Below, piece by piece: positions 36,561 through 46,458 of a DNA stretch of 64,000 nt. The notes beneath the pieces are model-generated. The model had not been told where the DNA came from and searched no databases. It saw nothing but the letters and a program-made list of their open reading frames with translations. The translations under genes and the position numbers were made by a program. This DNA is from Monodelphis domestica (taxonomy: Eukaryota; Chordata; Mammalia; Didelphimorphia; Didelphidae). The DNA is taken from NCBI RefSeq assembly GCF_027887165.1, contig NC_077232.1:13913255-13977254 (forward strand). Direction: 5' to 3'. Position 1 is the first letter of the stretch. Each line of letters begins with the position of its first letter.

Positions 36561-36896
36561 TGTTAGGGTCCGAGTGGAAGAACCCCGCAAAGGAACATGC
36601 AGAGACAATGTAAGACAACAGGGAGAGGATTATTCCTTGTGCGCACTAGGCTGGTTACCCAAGGAAAACCGCACAGGGGCAAGACCGGGAGGGCATATAT
36701 AGAGAGAGCAGCTTAAAGGGAGGATAAGCAGGATATCCCTCTTCAACAGCTGTGGCCTTGGGTAGAACATCTTACAGTTTTTCCCGGATATCTGTCTCAA
36801 CTGTGGCCTTGCAGTTTGTCCAGGAACTGTTCATTTGGCCACAGTGCAACCCCAATTCCTTTCAAAACTATTCTATATTCTCCTAATTTACTTACA
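36561..36896 (-). mobile_element. LTR of the gammaretrovirus-like provirus
   Basis: The low-coordinate (3') end is well fixed by TGTTAGGGTC at 36561, adjacent to the primer-binding site. The high end near CTTACA at 36891-36896 is an estimate based on the TGT/ACA termini. A TATA-like box reads TATATATG on the minus strand at 36694-36701. Confidence 0.65.
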
Positions 36897-37090
36897 ATAT
36901 CTCACATTTTCTTCTATTTATTAATCTTTTGGTTTTGTATTATTGTCTCTTGATGCCTTATGGAGCCATTAGCTTCCCCCTTGTTCAATTCTAACTTTTA
37001 AGGATTCTTTTAAACTAAGCTTTTGTATCTCCTTTTCTATCTGGCCAATTCTACTTCTAAAGGAGTTGTTTTCTTCACTTGTTCACTTTC
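36897..37090 (-). mobile_element. Old L1 ORF1 fragment (left half, split by younger L1)
   Basis: The reverse strand resembles the coiled-coil part of L1 ORF1, paralleling 53515-53620. It continues at 37974-38335 after a younger L1 insertion, whose target duplication (TTGTTCACTTTC) forms the last 12 bases here. Confidence 0.6.
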
Positions 37091-37961
37091 TTTTTTTTTA
37101 TAATATTTTATTTGATCATTTCCAAGCATTATTCATTAGAGACAAAGATCAGTTTCTTTTCCTCCCCCCCCCCCCCACTTAGCTGACGCGTGATTCCACT
37201 GGGCATCACATGTGTTCTTGATTCTAACCCTTTGCCATGTTGTTAGTATTTGCATCAGAGTGTTCATTTAGAGTCTCTCCTCAGACATGTCCCCTCAAAT
37301 GCTGTAGTCAAGCAGGTGCTTTTCCTTGGTGTTTCCACTCCCACAGTTTGTCCTCTGCTTGTGGATAGTGTTTTTCTCCTAGATCCCTGCAGATTGTTCA
37401 GAGACATTGCATTGACACTAATGGAGAAGTCCATTACCTTCGGTTGTAACACAGTGTATCAGTCTCTGTGTACATTGTTCTTCTGGTTCTGCTCCTCTCA
37501 CTCTGCATCACTTCCTAGAGGTTGTTCCAGTCTCCATGGAATTCCTCCACTTTATTATTCCTTTTAGCACAATAGTATTCCATCACCAACAGATACCACA
37601 ATTTGCTCAGCCATTCCCCAATTGATGGACATCCCCTCATTTTCCAATTTTTGGCCACCACAAAGAGCTCAGCTATGAATATTCTTGTACAAGTCTTTTT
37701 CCTTATTATCTCTTTGGGGTAGAAACCCAGCAGTGCTATGGCTGGATCAAAGGGCAGACAGTCTTTTATCACCCTTTGGGCATAGTTCCAAATTGCCCTC
37801 CAGAATGGTTGGATCAGTTCACAACTTTCCCTGGATATCCTTGATCCTTTGTCATTCCAAATGAACTTTGTTATGGTTTTTTCTAAATCAGTAAATAAAT
37901 TTTTGGGCAGTTCAATGGGTATGGCACTAAACTTACCTGGCAGGGGTGATTCCATGATCAT
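37091..37961 (-). mobile_element. 5'-truncated L1 with 12-bp target duplication and internal deletion
   Basis: The L1 3' tail (T-run, C-run) begins at 37091, and the element ends at 37961. It is flanked by TTGTTCACTTTC at 37079-37090 and 37962-37973. It carries the ORF2 C-terminal region. Near 37826 it jumps directly to RT-proximal ORF2 sequence, skipping what other copies contain. The junction keeps a 148-codon frame open (37961-37515), so the deletion is in frame. Confidence 0.9.
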
Positions 37962-37973
37962 TTGTTCACTTTC

Positions 37974-38340
37974 AGGAAGAAGTATCAGCTCTCCTCTCTG
38001 TCCTGGACCTGTGTCTAATTCTCTTGTTCCCTTTCAACTGCAAACACTCTTCATCATCCTGGAACTAGGACCCACAACTGGGTACTTCCAATGAAATTCC
38101 CAAACAGTCCATAGGTTTTTCCCTGGCATTAGCATAGTGCTATTCTATAATCTCTTTGTGAGTAGTTTCTTAATCCTTTTACTGTCTCTGAACTATAATC
38201 TCCCCAAATCACTGCTACTATTCTCATAGCTACCTCTCAGGCCCACAGCTGCCACCATCTTGGTGATCCCCTGACCCAGGATCTTAGACTTCTTCCCACC
38301 TCCTAACTTGTTTTGGGCTGGAAATTTTCTTAGACAGATG
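37974..38340 (-). mobile_element. Old L1 5' region (right half)
   Basis: Continuation of the fragment at 36897-37090. It ends around CAGCTGCCACCATCTTGG (38247-38264), which on the minus strand is the typical CCAAGATGG start of an L1 5' UTR. Confidence 0.6.
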
Positions 38341-38650
38341 TTTTTTTTTTGTTTGTTTTTTTGTTTATGCCAATCAAAAATTTAATTTGAAGTATTATTT
38401 TAAAGTTGTTATTTTTTTACCGGGGAGAGGTATTGGGAGAGCTTGGCTATAATGATTCTTTTTTTCTCTCATTCTGATTATGAAAAAGGCCACTTTTTTG
38501 ACTTCTGGCAATATAATATCTAGAATCTGTCATAATCATATTTTTAGATGCTGAAGTCTATTTTTTTCTAATTTTATATTTTTGATTTTACTTTTGTATA
38601 TCTACTTTCACATGGAGTCATTACATTTTGGGGGGCATTTAATTTTTAAA

Positions 38651-39713
38651 AAATATATTTTATTTGGTCATTTCCAAAAATTATTCACTGGAAACAAAAA
38701 TCATTTTCTTTTACTCCCCCGATCCCCCCCACCCCCAACCTCTCCCATAACCAACACACGATTCCACTGGTTATCACATGTGTTCTTGCTTCAAACCCAT
38801 TTCCGTGTTGTTGGTATTTGTATTAGAGTGTTCATTTAGAGTCTCTCCTCAGTCATATCCCCTCTACCCCTGTAGTCAAGCAGTTGCTTTTCATCGGTAT
38901 TTTTACTCCCACAGTTTATCCTCTGCTCATGGATAGTGTTTTTTAGATCCCTGCAGATTGTTCAGGGACATTGCATCTCCCTAATGGAGAAGTCCATCAC
39001 CTTTGATTGTACCATAGTGTATCAGTCTCTGTGTACAATGTTTTCCTGGTTCTGCTCCTTTTGCTCTGCATCACTTCCTGGAAGTTGTTTCAGACTCCAT
39101 GGAATTCCTCCACTTTATTATTCCGTTTAGCATAATAGTATTCCATCATCAACAGATACCATAATTTGTTCAGCCATTCCCCAATAGAAGGGCATCCCCT
39201 CGTTTTCCAATTTTTGGCCACCACAAAGAGTGCAGCTATGAATATTCTTGTACAAGTCTTTTTCCTTATTATCTCTTTGGGGTACAAGCCCAGTAGTGCT
39301 ATGGCTGGATCAAAGGGCAGACAGTCTTTTATCGCCCTTCGTGCATAGTTCCAAATTGCCCTCCAGAATGGTTGGATCAATTCACAACTCCACCAGCAAT
39401 GAATTAATGTCCCCACTTTGCCACATCCCCTCCAGCATTCATTACTTTGCATAGCTGTCATGTTAGCCAATCTGCTAGGTGTGAGGTGATACCTCAGAGT
39501 TGTTTTGATTTGCATCTCTCTGATTATAAGAGATGTAGAGCACTTTATCATGTGCTTATTAATAGTTTTGATTTCTTTGGCCGAGAACTGCCTATCCATG
39601 TCCCTTGCCCATTTGTCAATTGGAGAATGGCTTGATTTTCTGTACAATTGATTTACCTCTTTGTAAATCTGAGTAATTAAACCTTTGTCAGAGGTTTCTA
39701 TGAAGATTGCTAC
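38651..39713 (-). mobile_element. Full-length L1, segment 1 of 4 (3' UTR and ORF2 C-terminus)
   Basis: The 3' end of a single L1 that spans 38651-54548. Minus-strand frame 39647-39090 encodes the ORF2 C-terminal region, with [20 protein letters not shown] and [20 protein letters not shown] (the cysteine motif) and a clean run to EVEEFHG. A T-run and C-rich 3' UTR mark the low end. The flank GGCATTTAATTTTTAA at 38635-38650 recurs beyond the L1 5' end at 54549, as a target duplication with one indel. Confidence 0.9.
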
Positions 39714-40408
39714 TGTAAAGATTAAAATTTAGGGGAGACTGAGGTAGGTAAAAATTAGTTTCTCTCTGCAAGGAGTATTATACTTTTTACATGTTTATTA
39801 GAGATTAAGGATTAAAGAAAATACAGGATAAGAAATACGTGCCTAGGCAGAGGTCTAGACAAGATAACCTCGCATCATGGAAGAGATGCCTCTGCTCCAA
39901 AAAGGAAGTCCAAAAGAGACACAAAAGCCCTTGCAATCAGTTTAAGTCCCTTCTCAATCTTGGCCCACCTCAGAATTCCATGAGATTACAAAACATTTTG
40001 GGGAAATGGAGCAAGGGCTTGTGGGGATTGAAGTCCAGATTTTGAGTCCATTTTTACATTTGAAAAAAAATTAATTTTTTTCCAAAGGATCATGAAAATG
40101 TAATTTAAAGATTACAATAATTTGAGGATAAGAGAAAAAAAAAGAATAAAACCAATAATTGCTGAACGCATTGACAAAAAGCCAGTTAGGGGGCAGTCCC
40201 CTTTGGCATGAAAGTATACATACAAATATATGTTCAATCAACCACACCCAAAGTTCAATTTTTGTACAGCTGTCTGGTTTGGAAGCTTCTTCATGGTATC
40301 TTCTCCAAAAGTTCAGTTTCTAGATTCAGAGAGGTAGCATCTTCTTTACCTAAAATTCTTCTCAAAAGGAATTTAAACTTTGAAATTTAAAATAATAATA
40401 TTTTTACA
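39714..40408 (-). mobile_element. LTR-type insertion into the L1 (family C)
   Basis: TGTAAAGATTAAAATTTAG at the low end and ATATTTTTACA at the high end bracket a 695-bp block that interrupts L1 sequence on both sides. Inside, at 40056, TTTTTACA marks a second possible boundary, so the low half (39714-40056) may be the LTR proper and the high half adjoining ERV sequence. The high half, on the minus strand, is clearly homologous to 49900-50100 of the composite ERV, sharing ATGCCAAA-GGGACTGCCCC and TGTCAATGCG. Confidence 0.75.
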
Positions 40409-41126
40409 CTTCCCAATTTGTTGCTTTCCTTCTGATTTTAGTTACATTGGTTTTATTTGTACAAAAACTTTTTAATTTGATGTAGCCCGAATTATTTATT
40501 TTGCATTTTGTGACTCATTCTAAGTCTTGCTTGGTTTAAAATATTTCCCTTCCCAAAGGTCTGACATGTATACTATTTTGTGTTCACCTAATTTTCTTAT
40601 AGTTTCCTTTTTTATGTTCAAGTCATTCACCCATATTGAATTTATCTTGGTGTAGGGTGTGAGGTGTTGATCTAAACCTAATCTTTCCCACACTGTCCTC
40701 CAATTTTCCCAGCAATTTTTATGAAATAGTGTATTTTATCCCAAAAGCTGGGTTCTCTGGGTTTGTTGTATACTGTCCTGCTGAGGTCACTTACTCCGAG
40801 TCTATTCCACTGATCCTCCTTTCTGTCTCTTAGCCAGTACCAAATTGTTTTGATGACCTCTGCTTTATAATATAGTCTGAGATCTGGGACTGCAAGGCCT
40901 CCTTCCTTTGTATTTTTTTTTCATTGTTTCCCTGGATATCCTTGATCCTTTGTTCTTCCAAATAAACTTTGTTATGGTTTTTCCTAAATCAGTAAAAAAA
41001 AAAAATTGGACGTTCAATGGGTATAGCACTAAATAGATAAATGAGTTTGGGTAGGATGGCCATTTTTATTATATTAGCTCGTCTTACTCATGAGCAGTTA
41101 ATGTTCTTCCAATTGTTCAAGTCTAG
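40409..41126 (-). mobile_element. Full-length L1, segment 2 of 4 (ORF2, after RT)
   Basis: Continues ORF2 directly from segment 1 once the LTR insertion is removed. Its last 18 bases, CCAATTGTTCAAGTCTAG (41109-41126), are duplicated at 43691-43708 around the half-L1. The frame is not intact (homopolymer-A run near 40996). Confidence 0.9.
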
Positions 41127-42065
41127 AAGATGGCTGCTTAACAAGCCCCAAAATTTCAGACCTGAGAAGACTCTTCCTTACCGATTACAGACTGAATGCT
41201 CCTAGGACACTGAAATTCAAGCTGAGCAACAGGACAGAGGTGGGGAACCCTCCTTCTGGACTCAAATCAAAAGGTACGCCCCCCCAAAAGCCTGAATCCA
41301 AGAATATTCAGGTCTAAGGGGAAGGCAGAGGGAAGGTCCCAGGACCCCTATCCCCCAACCCAGAGGGCTGAGCCCCCAGTGGCAGCGGGAACCTTTGAGC
41401 AGGCAAAGGTGCTGGTTTGGAGGCTCTACCTTGTGAGCAGCGGGGAGCTGGGCACTGAGCATCCAGCATGGGCAGCAGGGAGGAAGCCAGGGAAAGACTG
41501 GGGCGTGGCTGGGTCCCTCCATCAGGCTCCAGACTCACCCTTCCCTAGGGGCACATCCAGACCAATCCAGTTGAACCTAATCCCATCTGACCTCCTCAGA
41601 GCTCAGGGAGGCAGGCAAAGGCACTGGGGAACCTTGCAGACAGAGGAGAAGCAGCTGGAGAGAACTAGAGAGAGCCTGGCAGCCCAGCCTTCCAGGAGTC
41701 TTCCTTCTCAGAGAACATACAGCCCAACCCAGTTAAACTTAATCTATCAAAAGCCTCCAGAGGACAGGGAAGTTAACATTCCTCCACTAGAGACTATGCC
41801 AAGAGATGTGACAAAGCTCCAAGAGGGGAGACTGACAGCCCAACCCCCCTCCCCCAAAATGAGAGGAGTAAGAACACAGACAAATGCAGGGAGCAAAAAA
41901 GGGATAAACCCGAGCAAACAACAGAAAAAAAGAAAGAAATTACAATAGACACCTTCTGCACAGGTAATGAGCAAAGAGTGAAGGAAACAGAGGGGGAGGA
42001 ATCAGCAAAGGAAAATCAGAAATCCCAGCGAATTGGATACAGGCTTTGGAAGAACTCAAAATGTA

Positions 42066-42912
42066 ATTCAAAACACAATTAAGAGAGGCTGAAGACAACT
42101 GGGAAAAGAACTTAAAAACTAAGATAAGTCATCTGGAAACAGAGGCACTTGAACTAAAACAAGAAAACAGTGTCTTAAAAGCCAAAAATCAGCTGGAAAA
42201 TGAGGCAAAGGAGATGAAAGATGAGGCAAAGCAGATGAAAGATGAGGTGAAGAAGATGAAAGATGACCTCCAAAGAAAATCAGACCAAAAGGAAAGGGAC
42301 AACCAAAAGACTAAGGATGAAACCCAGTCTTTAAGAACCAGAATACAACAACTAGAATCAAGTGACCTCACAAGGCAGCAAGACACTATAAAACAAAACC
42401 AAAAGAATGAAAAAATTGAGGAAAATATGAAGCATCTCATTCACAAAACAGAGGATTTAGAAAATCATTCAAGTAGAGACAATTTAAGAATTATTGACCT
42501 ACCAGAAGACCATGACAAAAGAAAAAGCCTGGACATTATTTTACAGGAAATTATTAAAGAAAACTGCCCCCAAATCCTTGAACAAGAGGGAAAAGTGGAG
42601 ATTGATAGAATCCACAGATCACCTCCTGTATTTAATCCCCAACTGACCACACCCAGGAATGTTGTAGCCAATTTCAAGAACTATAAGGCCAAAGAAAAGA
42701 TATTACAAGCTGCCAAGAAGAAGTCATTCAGATACCAAGGAACCACAGTGAGGATAACTCAGGATCTGACTGCATCCACACTGAATGAAAGAAAGGCATG
42801 GAATATGATATTCTGGAAAGCAAGGGAACTAGGTCTACAACCAAGAATCAACTACCCAGAAAAACTGACTATACTCTTCCAGGGGAAAGTATGGTCATTC
42901 AACAAAATCTAA
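42066..42912 (+). CDS. L1 ORF1-like protein of the half-L1 (5' end broken)
   Basis: The open frame is in good order from about 42066; the ATG usable in this frame is at 42214. A TAA near 42064 interrupts an upstream extension that also reads as ORF1. From the N-terminus there is a long charged coiled coil, including three heptad repeats of the form E-x-K-x-MKD at 42201-42264. An RRM-like region follows (NLRIIDLPEDHDKRKSLDII, IDRIHRSPPVFNPQ), then the C-terminal domain (KAWNMIFWKARELGLQPRI, FQGKVWSFNK). The order matches L1 ORF1p, an RNA-binding trimeric chaperone. It stops at 42910-42912, slightly earlier than the related ORF1 at 52934-53917, because of a nonsense change after FNKI. Confidence 0.85.
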
Positions 42913-43249
42913 GAATTTCAAGAATTCGTAAAGATAAGACTAGACCTGAACAGAAAATTTGATGTACAAGCACAGAACTCAAGAGAATCATCAAAAGGTA
43001 ATTAAAAAAGAGGGGGGAAAAAGAAAAACAAAACAAAAAAATTTTAAGAGATTCAATAAGTTAAAATGATATGTATCCCTATAAGAAAAGAGGTCATTGT
43101 TAAATCTTAAAGACTATTGTTATCATCGGGACAGCTAGAAGAATTACACTTAGAGGGAACAGTGACATAAGGTATAGGATGAAAGGACATGACACAAATA
43201 GTTATATGGATATATGCATGCAAAAATACATACACATGAGCATGCATAT

Positions 43250-43259
43250 ATATATATAA

Positions 43260-43294
<35 letters not shown>
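43250..43294. repeat. (AT)n microsatellite in half-L1 3' region
   Basis: Alternating AT run preceded by short imperfect ATATATA blocks in the 3' UTR of the half-L1. Confidence 0.95.
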
Positions 43295-43295
<1 letters not shown>

Positions 43296-43690
43296 CTAGA
43301 GCTTAAAATAGGTTAATATTAAAAGAAATGGGAAAAGAAAAAATTGGGGGTAAATTTATATGTCATAGAGAAGCTCATGGTGGGAGGGGGGAGAACATCA
43401 ATATACTGGAAGAGCAAAGAGGTTGGGTACAGGAAATACTCAACTTTTAGGTGCTTTGAAATTGACTCAAAGAGGAGAAAAACAATCAAATCCATTGGGG
43501 AGAGAGAATAGATTTGCGCCCAATGGAGGAGTAGAAGGGTAACAAACGGTCTGGTGGGGAGGGAAGTAGTACATGAGAGGGAGGGGGTGGGGGTTAATTT
43601 TAGAAAGAATACAGGGAAAATAAGGGGGGGACAAGAAGGGAGGGGGTAGAAAGGGAAGTAAAATAAGGGTGGGAACAAGAGGGACTAAAA

Positions 43691-44916
43691 CCAATTGTTC
43701 AAGTCTAGTTTTAATTGTGTGGAGATTGTTTTGTAGTTGTGTTCATATAGTTCCTGTGTTTGTTTCAGGAGATAGATTTCTAAGTTTTTTATTTTGTCTA
43801 AGGTGATTTTGAATGGGATTTCTCTTTCTAGTTCTTGCTGCTGAGCTGTGTTGGAATTATATAGAAATGCTGATGACTTATGTGGGTTTATTTGTATCCT
43901 GCAACTTTGCTAAAGTTGTTGATTATTTCAATTAGCTTTTTGGTTGAATCTCTAGGATTCTTTAAGTAGACCATCATGTCATCTGCAAAGAGTGATAACT
44001 TGGTCTCCTCCTTGCCTATTTTGATGCCTTCAATTTCCTTTTCTTTTCTAATTACTACTGTTAGTGATTCTAGTACAATCTGAAGTAGTAGAGGTGATAA
44101 TGGGCATCCTTGTTTCACTCCTGATTTTACTGGAAATGCATTTAGTTTCTCCCCATTGCAGATGACATTAGTTGATGGTTTTAGATATATACTGTTTATT
44201 ATTTTTAGGAACGACCCTTCTATTCCTATGCTTTCTAGTGTTTTAAATAGGAATGGGTATTGTATTTTATCAAAGGCTTTTTCTGCATCTATTGAAATAA
44301 TCATGTGATTTTTGTTGGTTTGCTTGTTGATGTGGCCAATTATGTGGATGGTTTTCCTAATATTGAACCAGCCCTGCATCTCTGGTATAAATCCTACTTG
44401 ATTATGGTGAATGACTCTTCTGATCACTTGCTGGAGTCTTTTTGCTAGTATCCTATTTAAGATTTTTGTATCTATATTCATTAGGGAGATTGGTCTATAA
44501 TTTTCTTTCTCTGTTTTTGGCCTGCCTGGCTTTGGGATCAATACCATGTTTGTGTCATAAAAAGAATTTGGTTGAACTCCCTTTTTGCTTGTTATGTCAA
44601 ATAGTTTGTATAGTATTGGGGTTAGCTGTTCTTTGAATGTTTGATAGAATTCATTGGTGAATCCATCAGAATCTGGGGATTTTTTCTTAGGAAGTTCTTT
44701 GATGGCCTGTTGGATTTCTTTTTCTGATATGGTATTATTCAGGAAATCTATTTCTTCTTTTGTTAGTCTAGGAAATTTATATTTTTGTAGATATTCATCC
44801 ATATCACCTAGGTTGGTATATTTATTGCCATATAGTTCCGCAAAGTAGTTTTTAATGATTGCCTTAATTTCCTCTTCATTGGAGGTGAGGTCCCCCTTTT
44901 CACCTGTTTTTAATTA
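43691..44916 (-). mobile_element. Full-length L1, segment 3 of 4 (ORF2 reverse transcriptase)
   Basis: ORF2 continues without a gap from segment 2 after removing the half-L1 and one copy of its target duplication. The segment ends near TTTTTAATTA at 44907-44916, where the composite ERV block begins; a TTTTAATTA match is found again at 51386-51394 on the far side. Confidence 0.9.
43888..44802 (-). pseudogene. L1 ORF2 reverse transcriptase domain
   Basis: A 304-codon minus-strand open stretch holds the L1 RT core: [34 protein letters not shown] (motif A with catalytic Asp), [18 protein letters not shown] (motif B) and [15 protein letters not shown] (FADD catalytic motif). It is followed by a frameshift after KVAGYK near 43888. 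The N-terminal side is continuous with ORF2 sequence up to 44916. The enzyme would reverse-transcribe L1 RNA by target-primed reverse transcription, but the ORF is split by insertions and shifts, so it is inactive. Confidence 0.95.
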
Positions 44917-45405
44917 TTAAAGTTTTTGGCTGACCACGAGGTTGGTGAGAAAACCCTCAAAAAGCTTCTGTGAAATATCTTTCCTTTCCTCTTTGCTTTA
45001 TTACTTGCTCTATCAGTCAGTTTTGTTTTCTTTTTTAACTTGGCTTCAAAAATACAGCTGCAAGAACAGATGAGTAAAAAACCTTTTTGATTCTCCTTAA
45101 ATTAAGCTGTTTTAGCTTAATTTAGCTTAGCAACAAGGCCCTAAGGTCCTGGCTAGCAACTGCCTAAATTAGGACTAGAAAAAACTGGGAAAGCTTTTGG
45201 CTTTGTCTTGCTTCCCATGTGTTTCTTTAGAAATATGGAGTTACAGACAGTTCAGAACTTAGTTAACAACTGGCGTTTCAGTAAATACTTTGTTCTTTTC
45301 TTAGTACAAGCATTGGTCTGCAACTTACTTAACAACTGGCTCATCAGCTCCATGACCAATCTTATGAATACAGAATTCCTTGTCTCTCTGAAAGGGCTCA
45401 TCCCA
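44917..45405. other. Unassigned block between L1 and ERV 5' LTR
   Basis: A 489-bp stretch that belongs to neither the L1 nor the family A LTR. It contains a perfect palindrome with AAATTAAGCT and AGCTTAATTT arms (45099-45123). It may be part of an earlier retroelement into which the ERV inserted. Confidence 0.4.
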
Positions 45406-46370
45406 TTGTAAACCTTAAAATTTCTTAGACTTATGAATGTTGAAAATTTCCCCATTGCAAAATTTCATACTTGAAAAATTTCCTACTGATAGTAAGAACT
45501 CTATTGGAATGTGAAAACCCTTGGCATGGGAGGGTCCTTCTCCTCCCTACTTAAGACTACTTTAGGACAGAAACCTTTTGCTAAACAATGGAAAGGGCTT
45601 TGACCTATGCTTAAGCATAGAACAGGAAGTTCTTTGAGTCATGATTAACTTTAGAATTGATACAATAGAGATACTTGGAATGACAGAACCAGGTCTTCGA
45701 AAATACAATCTCCACCCTACTTAGAGTAACAGGATTTAGGAAGCGCTGCAGCATAGATCAAGATTTAATTATTTGAGAATATGACCTTCAACAGACATGT
45801 GCAAAGCCACAGACCTCTGGGAGGTCCTGGGTCAAACTAGAGCCACCGTTGGCACAGGGGAGACATCGACAGTGATTGGTAGATGTGAGAACTGAAGGGA
45901 GGGAACTTAGATGGTTTCCTTAAAGGTAGTGGGGTCTGAGGACAGAGGGAGGAGGTTTTGCTCTGAAGGAGGACTGAGGAGGTTGCTCTGTGGGAGGACC
46001 AGGAGAGAAGGCTGGCTCTGAAGGAGGAGAATTCTCTGGAACATTTCTTGAAAGGTGGCTCTCTTGAAGGTGGAGCCTGAGGTTGGCATGAGAAGCCTTA
46101 CCTAGAGAGATCTTGGGTGAGTGATAAAACCAACTGACTGATTTATCTCTTAGGACTGAGGTCCAGGCCTTATTGGCTTGAGGCCTTTCATTCTTATTCC
46201 TTTCTTACTTTCTCTCTTTTTCTATTGATTAATCAGTGTATTATAAATTAAATTTCTCTATAAAACCCAGTTGGCTTGGGCATATTCATAAATTGGGAAT
46301 ATATTCCCTGGTGACCATCTTATATTTATATAAAACCAAGACACAGTAGAAAACATATTTCAGCAGTCAT
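45406..46370 (+). mobile_element. 5' LTR of composite ERV (family A)
   Basis: Begins TGTAAACCTTAAAATTTC and ends about AGCAGTCA. It closely resembles the solo LTR at 15927-16718, but matches the presumed partner LTR at 50236-51254 only in patches. It is followed immediately by an AT repeat where a primer-binding site is expected. Confidence 0.75.
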
Positions 46371-46375
46371 AATTT

Positions 46376-46380
46376 ATATA

Positions 46381-46453
<73 letters not shown>
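46376..46453. repeat. (AT)n microsatellite replacing the expected primer-binding site
   Basis: An alternating AT run of about 75 bases directly downstream of the 5' LTR. No tRNA-complementary sequence can be seen between the LTR and the gag-like region. Confidence 0.95.
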
Positions 46454-46455
<2 letters not shown>

Positions 46456-46458
46456 CCC

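Larger units (their letters stand above)
35019..36896 (-). mobile_element. 5' end of a gammaretrovirus-like provirus (LTR, PBS, leader, gag fragment)
   Basis: On the minus strand the order is LTR (about 36896-36561), primer-binding site (36558-36541), a leader of about 0.7 kb, then gag from 35841 down to 35019, where it is cut off in the N-terminal capsid. Pol, env and the 3' LTR are absent. The region is distinctly GC-rich compared with its surroundings. The gag start, matrix, proline-rich linker and capsid start are in gammaretroviral order. Several frameshifts prevent expression. Confidence 0.85.
41127..43690 (+). mobile_element. Half-L1 (HAL1-like) element, ORF1 only, with 18-bp target duplication
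   Basis: A 2,564-bp plus-strand element starting AAGATGGCTGC (an L1-type 5' end), with a GC-rich 5' UTR to about 41950, an L1 ORF1-like coding region (about 42030-42912) and an A/G-rich 3' part containing an (AT)n run. It has no ORF2. It is bracketed by CCAATTGTTCAAGTCTAG at 41109-41126 and 43691-43708, identical over 18 bases, so the ends are exact and ORF2 is absent by structure, not by 5' truncation. This is the layout of HAL1 (half-L1) non-autonomous LINEs known from mammals. It inserted into the L1 antisense to it. Confidence 0.88.

Noticed and set aside
41379..41948. 189-codon plus-strand frame
   Set aside because: Lies in the GC-rich 5' UTR of the half-L1, has no known domain and is best explained as UTR sequence.
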